From CAJBLF01 sp964463255 (GTDB lineage Bacteria > Patescibacteriota > Gracilibacteria > Absconditabacterales > Absconditicoccaceae), in NCBI GenBank assembly GCA_964463255.1, contig CAYXBC010000014.1, positions 1 through 24,968 on the forward strand: a stretch of DNA of 24,968 bases, written 5' to 3'. Below, one piece after another: positions 17,179-24,968 of the stretch. The notes below the pieces were generated by a model. The model worked only from the letters and a program-made list of their open reading frames with translations. It ran no database searches and was not told the DNA's origin. Within the stretch, counting starts at the first letter, position 1. Every line of letters begins with the position of its first letter. Position numbers and translations under genes: made by a program.

Positions 17179-18212
17179 GTACAAATGGATAAGAAATATC
17201 TGTGGGTGCTACGAAGAGGGTAATTTACATTCCAATGTTATAAACAACTTGTGTATCGGAGTAGGTGTCTGATCTTTATGGACACGTTCTCTAGATTTGG
17301 TTTGATACATCGTACCTTCACGGTCGATGAGGATGACGTACCGATTACCATATCCTGCAAAGGGCCTTTACCGGTTTTCTGCCTCTCGTATGCGGTATAG
17401 ATAGTGTAATTACTTATAGGGGTATTGGTGTTTCTCTATAAGCCATCTGGCTTCCACCAGATGTATATATATGTTGGATTTGGGACTTGTTCCCTTTCTT
17501 TCGGGAGATAATGATCCTCCCTTCTTCTTTGAGCGCATATCATCACTGATATGACTTATGGTTGGTAGTATATATGGTTACCATGTCGTCTGATTTTGCT
17601 CAGGCAGAGTCAAGACTCGATCTTACAAAGCTTCTAGCTCTTGTAGCAAACTAAGCACTCCTACCGATTTCCTCTATATTGGGATACTACTCTTTATACG
17701 ATGTCGGCGTAAAAATCTCTACGACCTAGAAATATGTCGTATCCAGTATAGTCCTGGCATAAGCAAACGGATAACCACCGCTTTCTTTATGTTTAGTCTT
17801 GGGATTCCAAAAGATTCTGAGAAGGTACTGATGTGTGGCCTTATCTCCACGCAGGGTTTTGAATGGTTGTATCATAAGGTATGGGTCCTGATATGCCAAT
17901 AGCATGGTATATTACTCATCATATCCACTGGGTATTCTCATAGGATGATATGCAATGATAATCAACTGTTACGTTACAAACGACGTATCAGGTGCATCCG
18001 CTGCTTCATGATTATTATCAGATTCATTGACAAAGACTATTGCGCCTTCGATGCTTTATGTATCGATCTTTGCTACGTGATGGGATGTGAATTTTGGTTA
18101 CGCTGTAATATTGGATTGTAAATTACTCTTTTTCGTGGGGTAATACATATTTAACTACCTGCATTGGGTAGCTTCATACAGTATGAGGTAGCGGATAATC
18201 CGTTACCTTTTT
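17179..18212 (+). ncRNA. Large structured non-coding RNA, copy B (same candidate family as copy A)
   Basis: Homologous to 7827-8757 with substantial divergence. The core to the end helix is about 955 nt (GTAATTTACATTCCAAT near 17220 with ATTGGATTGTAAATTAC ending 18126, then CTTTTT); the transcript may run to the terminator at 18187-18212. Covarying helices include 17891-17898/17905-17912 (ATATGCCA, loop ATAGCA), 17444-17450/17457-17463 (CATCTGG, loop CTTCCA), 17625-17631/17637-17644 (ACAAAGC, bulged C kept), 17833-17838/17847-17852, 17970-17973/17984-17987 (loop TTACAAACGA) and 18048-18052/18062-18066. Stretches nearly identical between copies are mostly loops or joints: CAAACTAA, CCTACCGA, TTTATGTTTAGTCT, AAAGACTATTGCGCCTT. 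No reading frame longer than a fragment is shared. It has a consensus promoter of its own and a terminator, so it is probably expressed. Confidence 0.82.
18187..18212 (+). terminator. Intrinsic terminator downstream of RNA copy B
   Basis: GGTAGCGG and CCGTTACC form an 8-bp stem (one G-U) with an ATAAT loop, followed by TTTTT. It precedes the promoter at 18230, so it can only serve RNA copy B. Confidence 0.75.
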
Positions 18213-18229
18213 CTGTTAATTACGTGGTA

Positions 18230-18257
18230 TTGACTTTATCTATGATTAGGATATATA
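18230..18257 (+). promoter_or_regulatory. Promoter for the solute-binding lipoprotein
   Basis: TTGACT (18230-18235), 16-nt spacer, TATATA (18252-18257), 35 nt before ATG 18293. Confidence 0.65.
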
Positions 18258-18292
18258 TCAGGCATATTTTTTTTATTTATTATAGTATTGGT

Positions 18293-19063
18293 ATGAAAAA
18301 GATTGTAGCCATTGTAGCTCTCCTAGGAGTGAGCGGTCTAATCGCAGGGTGTGCGACAATAACGACAAAAGATGATGCAACAGCAAAAGATTGCTGATCT
18401 CAGACACAGGTAGCTATCGTTTCCGGACATCCTGATTGGAAACCAGTGATGTACAAGGACGGTGAAACTATCGCTGGTATCGGAGTAGAAGTGACTAAAG
18501 AGGTATTCAAGACACTCGGAGTAAATATCCAAGCAAAGTATGCAGGTACGCGGGATGTTGTCCAAGAAAATGCGAAGAATGGTCTCCTAGATGTTATCGT
18601 AGCATTGTACAAGACCAAGGAACGCGAGCAATATCTTGATTACTCTATCGCGTATACCCAAGATCCTATAGTACTATTTTTCAATACAGGAAAATCATTC
18701 CCGTACACTGCCAAAGAAAGTCTCAAAGGCAAGAAAGGTGTCGCTACCGTAGGAGATAGTTATGGACAAGAATTAGATGATTATATCGTCAGCGGAGCAT
18801 TGGCTATGACGAGAGTCGATACGCCTCAGGAAGCATTCGCAATGCTCAAAGACGGCAAGGCCGACTATTTCATCTATTCGCTCTATGCAGGTCAGAAAGT
18901 TATCGATGAATGAGCGCTTACGGGACTTGAAGAATCAAGCGTCGTATCTAGCCAGCCATTCTATATGGGTATCTCCAAGAAATCTCCCTATGCTGCGCGT
19001 ATGGGTGAGATTAATGCCGCACTACAGAAAATGATTGATGAGAAAACAATCCCTACGAAGTAA
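18293..19063 (+). CDS. Extracellular solute-binding lipoprotein, family 3 (amino-acid type)
   Basis: 256 residues, ATG 18293 to TAA 19061-19063, with UGA Gly codons at 18395 and 18911. The N-terminus MKKIVAIVALLGVSGLIAGC is a lipoprotein signal with lipobox L-I-A-G-C20. The mature part follows the family-3 pattern: a first strand (VAIVSGHPDWKPVMYKDG), GIGVEVTKEVFKTLGVNIQ, ENAKNGLLDVIVALYKTKER (the N-x-L-x-D hinge), DYSIAYTQDPIVLFF, LKGKKGVATVGDSYGQEL, FAMLKDGKADYFIYSLYAG, and a C-terminal helix (EINAALQKMIDEKTIP). Such proteins bind amino acids or similar small ligands for an ABC importer. No permease or ATPase is in the window, so its partner is elsewhere or absent. It has its own promoter and terminator, so it is a single-gene unit. 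Confidence 0.9.
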
Positions 19064-19086
19064 AAATATAGTAACATGATAGAATA

Positions 19087-19118
19087 AAAAAAACAGGAAC
19101 GAAAGTTCCTGTTTTTTT
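19087..19118. terminator. Strong bidirectional intrinsic terminator
   Basis: AACAGGAAC and GTTCCTGTT pair around a GAAA tetraloop, with an A-run before and a T-run after. It lies between convergent genes ending at 19063 and 19134. Confidence 0.93.
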
Positions 19119-19133
19119 GTATATAAGGTAATA

Positions 19134-21659
19134 TTATTCAATTCTTTTGAGCTCCATAGCTTTCATACCTTCGATAGGTTTTGGAGTACCTGCTCATTCG
19201 ATGACAGTACACCAGAAGGAACTTCCTGGATCTACGGTAATAGTTCCCTGTAAGGTCACACTCAAGGTACTGACATTCACGCCTCCTGAAGTCACGGTAC
19301 CTGCGACTGGTCAGCTTCCTTTAGCTCCTAATGTATCGGTACAGGTTTTCTTGTCTTTATTAGCTCCGAAAAGGTCGAATTCGCTTGATGGTCCGCCAGC
19401 ATCGACTCTTCATTCCCAAGTTGCCTCCAGCTTACCATTTTCGTTCGCCATACCTTTGACTGCAAGACTAATCTTTCCATGCCATGCTCATTGGACCAAA
19501 GAATATTCAACTCATCCGCTCAATGCTCAGTTCTCTATGATTACTTTGATAGGAAGCACTGCATCTTTGCCCAAGGGCATTTTGAGTTCATACACACCGT
19601 CAAAGACTGATGCATCGATATAGGTCTTGATAGCTGCCTTTACCAGATCATCTATCTTGGAAGCTATGAGATTATCGATGTAATCCGCATATCATTCACC
19701 AAGCGTTTTGAGTAATGCTTCCTTATATCCTTGGAGAGAATGCTCCATATTGAGTTTGACGAATTCCTTGAAACTTTGGTTCGCACCTTCAGTCATATTA
19801 CCATAGATGCCTTTAAATCCTTGCTTGATCATATCAGCGAATTTCTGAGTGAGCTCTTTGCTCATCACTTCCAACTGTGCGACTACCGCCTGTTTGCCTT
19901 CCATTTCCAACGAGGTAGAGATAAGTTTCGCTACTTGGGAAGGAGTCAATTTTGCATTCTTGAGAATCTCAGCCGTCACTGATTTGAGCTGGTTGGCCTC
20001 CAGGTTTTTGGACATTTGAACGAGATAATTATATCCTTTGGATGCTGATCGTTTCGTGAGCTCTTTGCTAGCTCCCAACGCTTGAGAACCTTTGACGATA
20101 ACCTTGGAACCTCCGATGAAAGAGAGTCCTACGTCAAGCATCCCTTCAGTGATTTGGCCTGCGGTAGATTGTTTATCAGCGATTTTATAGATTCATTTGC
20201 CGAGTCCGGTGAACATACTCACCGTCATTTTGGTGATACCACCGACTGCTCGTGACGTCCGTCCTTTACCAGCGACATATTCGACTGCACCTCATGCAGC
20301 ATCTCCGGCAGTATTCTCGAGCCGTTCCATACCTTGTCCGGCATTCTTCCATATCTCTGATCAGGATTTTCCTTGGTCATAATTACCTTTGATTTGTGTG
20401 AAATTGCCTTTGACGGTAGAAGCGGTATCAGTCACGAGATCGGTCCATGTCTGATTGCTACCAACCGTATAATAGCTAGCCATAGCCAAATCCATCGGTG
20501 TCTTGGTGATAGCGCTGACGGAATCTAATCCCACGCCTACGGCGGTCTGTGCTTTACCAAATCATGATTTGATAGTTTCTCGAGTGAAGGTAGCTGCATT
20601 ACCGAAGGTAGAGGTTCATTTGCTCTCAAGCACATCGCTTGCCGCTGCCAATGATTCATCTGATTTTGCCTGTACAGTAGGTATAAAGAGTGAAAGCAGT
20701 GTAGGTGACGGTTGGCTAGACCAGGAAAGTAATTTGCTGGTATCTACGCTATCGATCTGTTTCTGGATAAGCGAGGAGAATGAAGCGATCTGTGCAGTAT
20801 ATTCGTTGATGAACTGGATATTTTCTTGGGTCAGTTGTTTGGATGTTTTGAGTGATTTTCCTTTTTCCTGGACCGCAGGCATTTGCTGATTGAGGTAGGC
20901 GATGCTTGCTTTGGCGACGAGATAGTCTGCAGTCGCAAGTTGCTTAAACTCATTATTGAGTATCGACATCGTCGTCTGGAGTTTCTGAAGATCAGGATTG
21001 AGTGCATCGAGATTTTTACAGAGTTTCTCATATTGCTTATAGGCATTGATGACATTCTTGGGTGCTCAGGAGAGCGCATTTCCTAGTGCGATACTCTGAG
21101 TCACCGTATGTCGGAAGTCATACCATACGCTCGAAGCGAGCTCAGTAGCAAGGAGTGTTTTCTGATATTTCATCTGGGCTTGGGCATACGCATTTCCGCT
21201 TCCATTGAAAGAAATACTTTCATAGCTCAGTTGGATCGCACGTTCTTTGGTAGCCAGCGCGATACGTTGTGAGGCAAGCTGTTTGGCATTTTTATTAAAT
21301 CCTGGTGCCTGCGCCAAGACATCGAGGAAATCAAGATATTTTTCTTGATGACGGGTAAGGTCGTACATAAGCTTGATGCTTGCCTGATAGAGGGCATCGC
21401 TTGTTTCCATGATCTCTTGTACTTTAGCAAGTTTCGCGCTCTCGAAGGATTCATACCCTGGCAATGGCAAAGGGCTGACATAGAGAGGTCAAGCGGACAT
21501 CGCCATCCCGAATGTTTCAGAATTGGTGAAAGCATTGACCGTATGTGCATCGGTCGGGAAGTCGAATCATAACTGGCTAGATCTGGTAGTAGCGCAACCG
21601 CTAAACATACTGGATACAAAGACCAGCAGCACTCCAAAAATAGAAAGACGACGAAACAT
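19134..21659 (-). CDS. Large lipoprotein: helical domain, membrane-active-like centre, beta C-terminal domain
   Basis: 841 residues, ATG 21659 to TAA 19134, one frame with UGA as Gly. The signal MFRRLSIFGVLLVFVSSMFSGC has its lipobox Cys at 22. Residues ~65-330 are long helices (KLAKVQEIMETSDALYQASI; NVINAYKQYEKLCKNLDALN; LTQENIQFINEYTAQIASFS). The centre (~350-560) is Gly/Ala/Thr rich (ENTAGDAAGGAVEYVAGKGR; ITEGMLDVGLSFIGGSKVIV), which could be amphipathic or membrane-associating. Another helical part follows (LEMEGKQAVVAQLEVMSKEL). The last ~150 residues are beta-rich with repeated W-x-G and G-x-V patches (VQGAWHGKISLAVKG; GTVTSGGVNVSTLSVTLQG). No family recognised. It is probably in an operon with the membrane protein at 21706-22125, 46 nt upstream. 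Confidence 0.85.
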
Positions 21660-21705
21660 GGGTGATATATTAGAGAGTAAAAACGATGAATTATCGTGCA
21701 AAGGT

Positions 21706-22125
21706 TTATCTCGCTTTTCTTTTCTGGATCAGGAAGTTGAGGAAGGTGAGTATACAAAGCGCAAAATAGGTAAACATAAAATATTTACCGAAGAATGCTG
21801 CATGGGCATACACTCCACCAGACCATATACCAAGCAGCCCTAGAAGATAAGCCGATGGGATGATGATAAGCACGTATGGTGAAAGTTCTTTTGCTTTTTT
21901 GCTGATAAGTACGTAGAGGAGTCCTGTAAGGAAATTAGAGATGCCAAAGATTCCTAGCAGGAATAATTGCTCATTATCTTGGGTAAGGAGGGGAAGTCTC
22001 GCAAAGGTTGTCGCTGACCAGGTCAGAAAAAAAGTATGCATGATTCATCTGATGATGTCAGTGATTCCTAGGAGAAAGAGGACCTTTGATGGGAGTCGGA
22101 AGATATCTTTCATCTTATTATTCAT
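21706..22125 (-). CDS. Hypothetical four-helix membrane protein
   Basis: 139 residues from ATG 22125 (MNNKMKDIFRLPSKVLFLLG) to TAA 21706. One UGA (22047) codes Gly between the first helix and MHTFFLTW; with the standard code the gene splits there. Helices: VLFLLGITDIIRGIMHTFFL; LFLLGIFGISNFLTGLLYVL; YVLIIIPSAYLLGLLGIW; KYFMFTYFALCILTFLNFL, with a basic end (IQKRKAR). It is of the size and spacing of uncharacterised small integral membrane families; no name can be given. ATG 22113 (MKDIF) is an alternative start. It lies upstream of the large lipoprotein gene with a 46-nt gap. Confidence 0.78.
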
Positions 22126-22247
22126 GGAATGATGGGAGGAAAAATAAAATAATATATCAAAAATAATATAACAATGAGTATCCATTTTCTCGTAGCTATC
22201 AAGGAGAGATGGAAGCAGAGAAAAAATCAATGAAATATGTTTTTTTA

Positions 22248-22275
22248 TTGTGTTTCACACCACATTCGCTACTAT
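22248..22275 (+). promoter_or_regulatory. Possible promoter for the 22310 gene
   Basis: TTGTGT (22248-22253), 16-nt spacer, TACTAT (22270-22275), 34 nt before ATG 22310. Moderate match to consensus. Confidence 0.45.
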
Positions 22276-22309
22276 ACAGACAACTCCATTTTACTTCTCT
22301 CACTCATCC

Positions 22310-22570
22310 ATGAAAAAGATTTTCTACAGGATACTGACCGTGATCCTCTGCATGATTACTGCTATCCTCCTCTATGAACTTTTCGAATTAGCCTATCTTT
22401 CACTATTCTCTACAGCTCCAAATTATCATATTTTAGCACCGCTCGCGCTGCTTCGAGTCGTAGCTGCAGGTATCGGAGGGATTTTTCTTGGGCCATACCG
22501 ACGGCATATTGTCTATGTCGAGAAGAGATATCGGAAGAAAATGTGGATATTTGCAAAGAAGAAAAAATAA
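22310..22570 (+). CDS. Small two-helix membrane protein
   Basis: 86 residues, ATG 22310 (MKKIFYRILTVILCMITAIL) to TAA 22568-22570, no UGA. Helix 1 is ILTVILCMITAILLYELFEL and helix 2 is ILAPLALLRVVAAGIGGIFL, followed by a strongly basic tail (GPYRRHIVYVEKRYRKKMW, then AKKKK). Both ends are predicted cytoplasmic. No family recognised. It ends 22 nt before the SLH-like gene, so the two are probably co-transcribed up to the terminator at 23193. Confidence 0.7.
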   Translation: MKKIFYRILTVILCMITAILLYELFELAYLSLFSTAPNYHILAPLALLRVVAAGIGGIFLGPYRRHIVYVEKRYRKKMWIFAKKKK

Positions 22571-22592
22571 TATTTATCTGATAAAAAAAATC

Positions 22593-23174
22593 ATGAAGAA
22601 GATGATATATCTCGCAGCAATGCTTTCTATGATGATAGGATATACCTCCGCTCAGGGAGTGAATTTTAGCTTCACATTACTGCCTGCGCCTGCAACCAAA
22701 GAATTCAAAGAAGCATACGCATTCGCTTCCCAGAAAGGGATCACGACGCAGCCGACACTCCAGCAAGCGGATATGGAAGGCAAACTTCTCAGGTCGCATA
22801 TGGCAAAAATGCTGGCCAATTATGCAACCAATGCATTGCATCTCTCAGCAGATACAGGAAAAAATTGTCATTTCGATGATCTCGCAGGACAATCGGAAGA
22901 GATAAAAGATTCCATCATCCTAGCGTGTCAGCTTGGCATTATGGGTGTGGGGATTACGAGTTTCACTCCTGAGGGTAGAGTGACAAGGGCAGAATTCTGA
23001 ACCTCATTATCCAGGATGCTCTACGGCAACGTATATAATGACGGTACAGAGTTTTATTCTCACCACCTAGAGATACTCAAAGAGAAAGGTATCATCACAA
23101 GCAGTGATCCGGATTTACAGGAACTCAGAGGATATGTCATGATCATGCTGATGAGAGCAGATACGAAAAAATAA
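22593..23174 (+). CDS. Secreted stand-alone SLH-like domain protein
   Basis: 193 residues, ATG 22593 to TAA 23172-23174. The signal peptide is MKKMIYLAAMLSMMIGYTSA. The remaining ~170 residues align end to end with the C-terminal domain of the giant protease (residues ~1543-1706). Shared features are FKEAYAFASQKGITT, NCHFDDL (CYFNDL in the protease), ACQLGIMGVGI, RVTRAEFG, FYSHHLEILKEKGII and RGYVMIMLMRAD. In VTRAEFG the Gly is UGA here but GGT in the protease, direct support for UGA=Gly. V-T-R-A-E-F is the hallmark of S-layer homology domains, which bind cell-wall polymer; here the domain is diverged and carries two conserved Cys. It probably coats or anchors at the surface. Confidence 0.88.
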
Positions 23175-23192
23175 GTATATAGTTTCTATATC

Positions 23193-23223
23193 AAAAAATC
23201 ACAGGTTCATCCCTGTGATTTTT
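23193..23223 (+). terminator. Intrinsic terminator after the SLH-like gene
   Basis: AAAAATCACAGG and CCTGTGATTTTT form a 12-bp stem around a 6-nt loop, with T-runs at both outer ends, 19 nt after the stop at 23174. Confidence 0.88.
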
Positions 23224-23252
23224 AGGAAACAGCAAAACAAGAGGGGAACATC

Positions 23253-23456
23253 CTATTGCTTGAAATAGACATATCCGAGATACGGCACCGGAGCTACAGC
23301 AACTATCCGCCGGATGACCTGTGTCCTGATAAAGAAGTCAGTGAAATAGATGCCGAAGAGGATACCGAAGCAGAAGATGCACCGCTTAAATAACAAGAGT
23401 TGCCGTCCTGTCCGTTTGGATGGATGGAAGAGTGTAAATTTCATGAGACCGAACAT
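23253..23456 (-). CDS. Possible small basic membrane protein
   Basis: 67 residues, ATG 23456 (MFGLMKFTLFHPSKRTGRQL) to TAG 23253, no UGA. One hydrophobic helix (CIFCFGILFGIYFTDFFI) is followed by RTQVIRRIVAVAPVPYLGYV. It begins 22 nt after the stop of the minus-strand frame at 23479, so the two could be an operon. The opposite strand is also open here with an acidic sequence, so coding strand and reality are uncertain. Family not recognised. Confidence 0.42.
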   Translation of the reverse strand: MFGLMKFTLFHPSKRTGRQLLLFKRCIFCFGILFGIYFTDFFIRTQVIRRIVAVAPVPYLGYVYFKQ

Positions 23457-23478
23457 AAGGGATAAAAAGAGCTATGAA

Positions 23479-23688
23479 CTAGCATAGTCTTTTCAAAAAA
23501 CAAAACAAAGAGAAAAAAATCACCGCAGCGAGGGTGGAGATGACTTCGAAAGATGATATGTATGGACTTGACTTGTTACAAATGTTGATTATAACGATAT
23601 CACGATCAATGTCGATCGCAACAAAAATATCATGACCATGACCAAAGAACACAAAAAAAATGCTCGTGGTAGTACCCACGATAGGCAT
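23479..23688 (-). CDS. Possible small membrane protein
   Basis: 69 residues from ATG 23688 (MPIVGTTTSIFFVFFGHGHD) to TAG 23479. Two hydrophobic segments are visible: SIFFVFFGHGHDIFVAIDI and VISTLAAVIFFSLFCFL. The frame stays open upstream to about 23776 and there encodes another helix (IVGFVIPVLCLLLIFY), but no ATG is present, so a longer product would need a rare start codon. It is divergent from the 23766 gene. The hydrophobic pattern argues for a real gene; family unknown. Confidence 0.45.
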   Translation of the reverse strand: MPIVGTTTSIFFVFFGHGHDIFVAIDIDRDIVIINICNKSSPYISSFEVISTLAAVIFFSLFCFLKRLC

Positions 23689-23765
23689 ACCGACCGAGAT
23701 AGGGCGGTAAAAGATCAGAAGAAGACAAAGAACGGGAATTACAAACCCAACAATGGTAAACGAAG

Positions 23766-24752
23766 GTGATTTTAAGAAATGCTAGAGAGGTCAGTTTTCT
23801 GGCTTCTCTTCTTTTTATCTGCATATATATGCTGATGACTAATCTCTATATCTATATAAAGACCCCTGAGGTAGGGTATGCAAATGCGGATGCTCATATA
23901 GTGGAACATTGTGCGGTAAATAGGGAGAATATTTCTCTGCAAGATTTTTTCGGACTATGTGATATACAAGGAGAATCTTATGTCGGATATACAAGATATG
24001 ATGTCTATGAAAAAATCGATATCGAAAAATTCATACAAGGGCTTTGTGCTCCTTTGGACAAAAAAGTATTCAAAAAAGAGCTATTAGCATACAAAGAGGA
24101 GACAAAACATCCCTCATTCGCAGATGTTCTCAAGAAAAAAATAGAGAAATTGATGTATGCTCCTATGGATACGCCCAACAAGAAAAATCCTTCTCGAGAA
24201 CAGGTGAATACTTATCATACTCAACACTATACGAGGAAAAATATGGTGATCTGCACATGAACATACAAGATACTCGAGAATACTCTCCCGATAAAGACGC
24301 CATGAACATGGTCGCTATCCATCAAAAAACAATGTTCATTATCTCTCTGAGGAGAGATGCATAAGATAAGCATACTTCCCTATACACATCGGAAATCACA
24401 GGTGCTATTGTATTTTATAGAATTCTTATATGATACTTCTATGGAATACCAGCAAAGATATCTGCTATGAATATATGATGTTCCTACATCATGCATGATA
24501 GAGATGAGTGAGTACCTAGCGATAGCGATCCCTAAGCATCTACCATGCGATATATCGATAGATTTCCTGAATGAGGCAAAGAGACATTTCTGCGATATTT
24601 CGCTCGATGAATATGCAAGGAAAATAGAGATCATAAATCTACTATATATCTGACAACTGCCGACAGATAAAGAGATCAGGGACTTTATCCAATCTCTTGA
24701 TATCGAGATGATTAAGAAAATCACAAGTCCTAGCATTGCTGTATGATCTTAA
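23766..24752 (+). CDS. Uncharacterised membrane-anchored protein, possible GTG start
   Basis: 328 residues, GTG 23766 (preceded by GAAG) to TAA 24750-24752, reading through six UGA Gly codons. With the standard code it would look like three or more short pieces. An N-terminal hydrophobic helix (VSFLASLLFICIYMLMTNLY) is a signal anchor. The outside part is mixed: HIVEHCAVNRENISLQDFFG, CDIQGESYVGYTRYDVYEKI, KKVFKKELLAYKEETKHPSF, then a helical C-terminal half (FLNEAKRHFCDISLDEYARK; LPTDKEIRDFIQSLDIEMIK). Several Cys residues could pair. No family recognised. An ATG at 23829 would remove most of the anchor and is less likely. Confidence 0.72.
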
Positions 24753-24938
24753 CGTATGGATTTCTATAGGTTTAGGAACAAAACAGCAATCATCTGCTAT
24801 GATATATTACAGCTGCTCCATAGAGAAGTTCTACTGTAAGAACAGGCTTGTTAAATGTTTTTTTCGCTGGTGGGACCTCGCCATTTATAGTTATATTGCC
24901 TCCTATTTCTGCCATTGGTAAATTTTCCGAATAAAAAC

Positions 24939-24966
24939 TTGCATTTAAAACTATTTTGGCTATACT
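24939..24966 (+). promoter_or_regulatory. Promoter at the right edge for a gene beyond the window
   Basis: TTGCAT (24939-24944), 16-nt spacer, TATACT (24961-24966). It points rightward out of the window. The 24753-24938 stretch before it holds no supported gene. Confidence 0.6.
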
Positions 24967-24968
24967 TA

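Noticed and set aside
23253..23456. Acidic plus-strand frame opposite the possible small membrane protein
   Set aside because: No start codon in a good position, and it follows directly after a terminator without a promoter.
24736..24921. 61-residue plus-strand frame near the right edge
   Set aside because: It overlaps the end of the 328-residue gene out of frame and has low-complexity, Cys/Ser-rich content. No promoter or homology.
1..24968. CRISPR arrays, tRNA and rRNA genes
   Set aside because: I saw no regularly spaced short repeats, no tRNA cloverleaf with a TTCGA arm and CCA-side pairing, and no rRNA core sequences.

Overview
The window almost certainly comes from a Gracilibacteria/Absconditabacteria (former SR1/BD1-5) genome or a close CPR relative that reads UGA as glycine (genetic code 25). 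With the standard code nearly every gene breaks into pieces. With UGA as Gly the pieces join into long, recognisable proteins, and all genes end in TAA or TAG. UGA falls on invariant glycines: the CX5R loop of a low-molecular-weight phosphatase, HGTHIAG of a subtilase, GHTH of a metallophosphoesterase. One UGA aligns with a GGT Gly codon in a paralogous domain. All coordinates below use code 25.

Layout. (1) 1-4947, minus strand: a four-gene run of secreted or anchored proteins. In transcription order these are a protein with a C-terminal dockerin-like EF-hand doublet, an Ig/cohesin-like protein, a cohesin-like protein with a C-terminal membrane anchor, and a large Ig-like protein that leaves the window. 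It resembles a small cohesin-dockerin surface assembly. (2) 5251-7101, plus strand: three membrane proteins, two of them TspO-like, with a G-run motif between the TspO-like pair. (3) 7170-7634, minus: LMW phosphatase. (4) 7827-8757, plus: copy A of a large structured RNA. (5) 8788-10800: a small hypothetical gene, a membrane metallophosphoesterase and a four-helix membrane protein. (6) 11150-16270, plus: a 1706-residue cell-surface subtilisin-like protease with Ig-like repeats and a C-terminal S-layer-homology-like domain. (7) 16344-17002: two small genes. (8) 17179-18212, plus: copy B of the large RNA. (9) 18293-19063: solute-binding lipoprotein. (10) 19134-22125, minus: an 841-residue lipoprotein and a small membrane protein. 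(11) 22310-24752: small membrane proteins, a stand-alone copy of the SLH-like domain and an uncharacterised membrane-anchored protein. A promoter sits at the right edge.

The most notable find is the pair of diverged ~0.93-1.0 kb elements (A and B). Neither carries a conserved reading frame on either strand, even in code 25. Both follow a TATAAT -10 box at the same distance, their two ends pair with each other, and at least ten internal helices are kept by paired (compensatory) changes while several loop sequences stay the same. This is the pattern of a large structured non-coding RNA. I do not recognise its class.

The rest is a cell-envelope programme: secreted adhesion or assembly proteins, an anchored protease, lipoproteins and small membrane proteins. 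That fits an episymbiotic or surface-attached ultra-small bacterium, but the lifestyle is inference.
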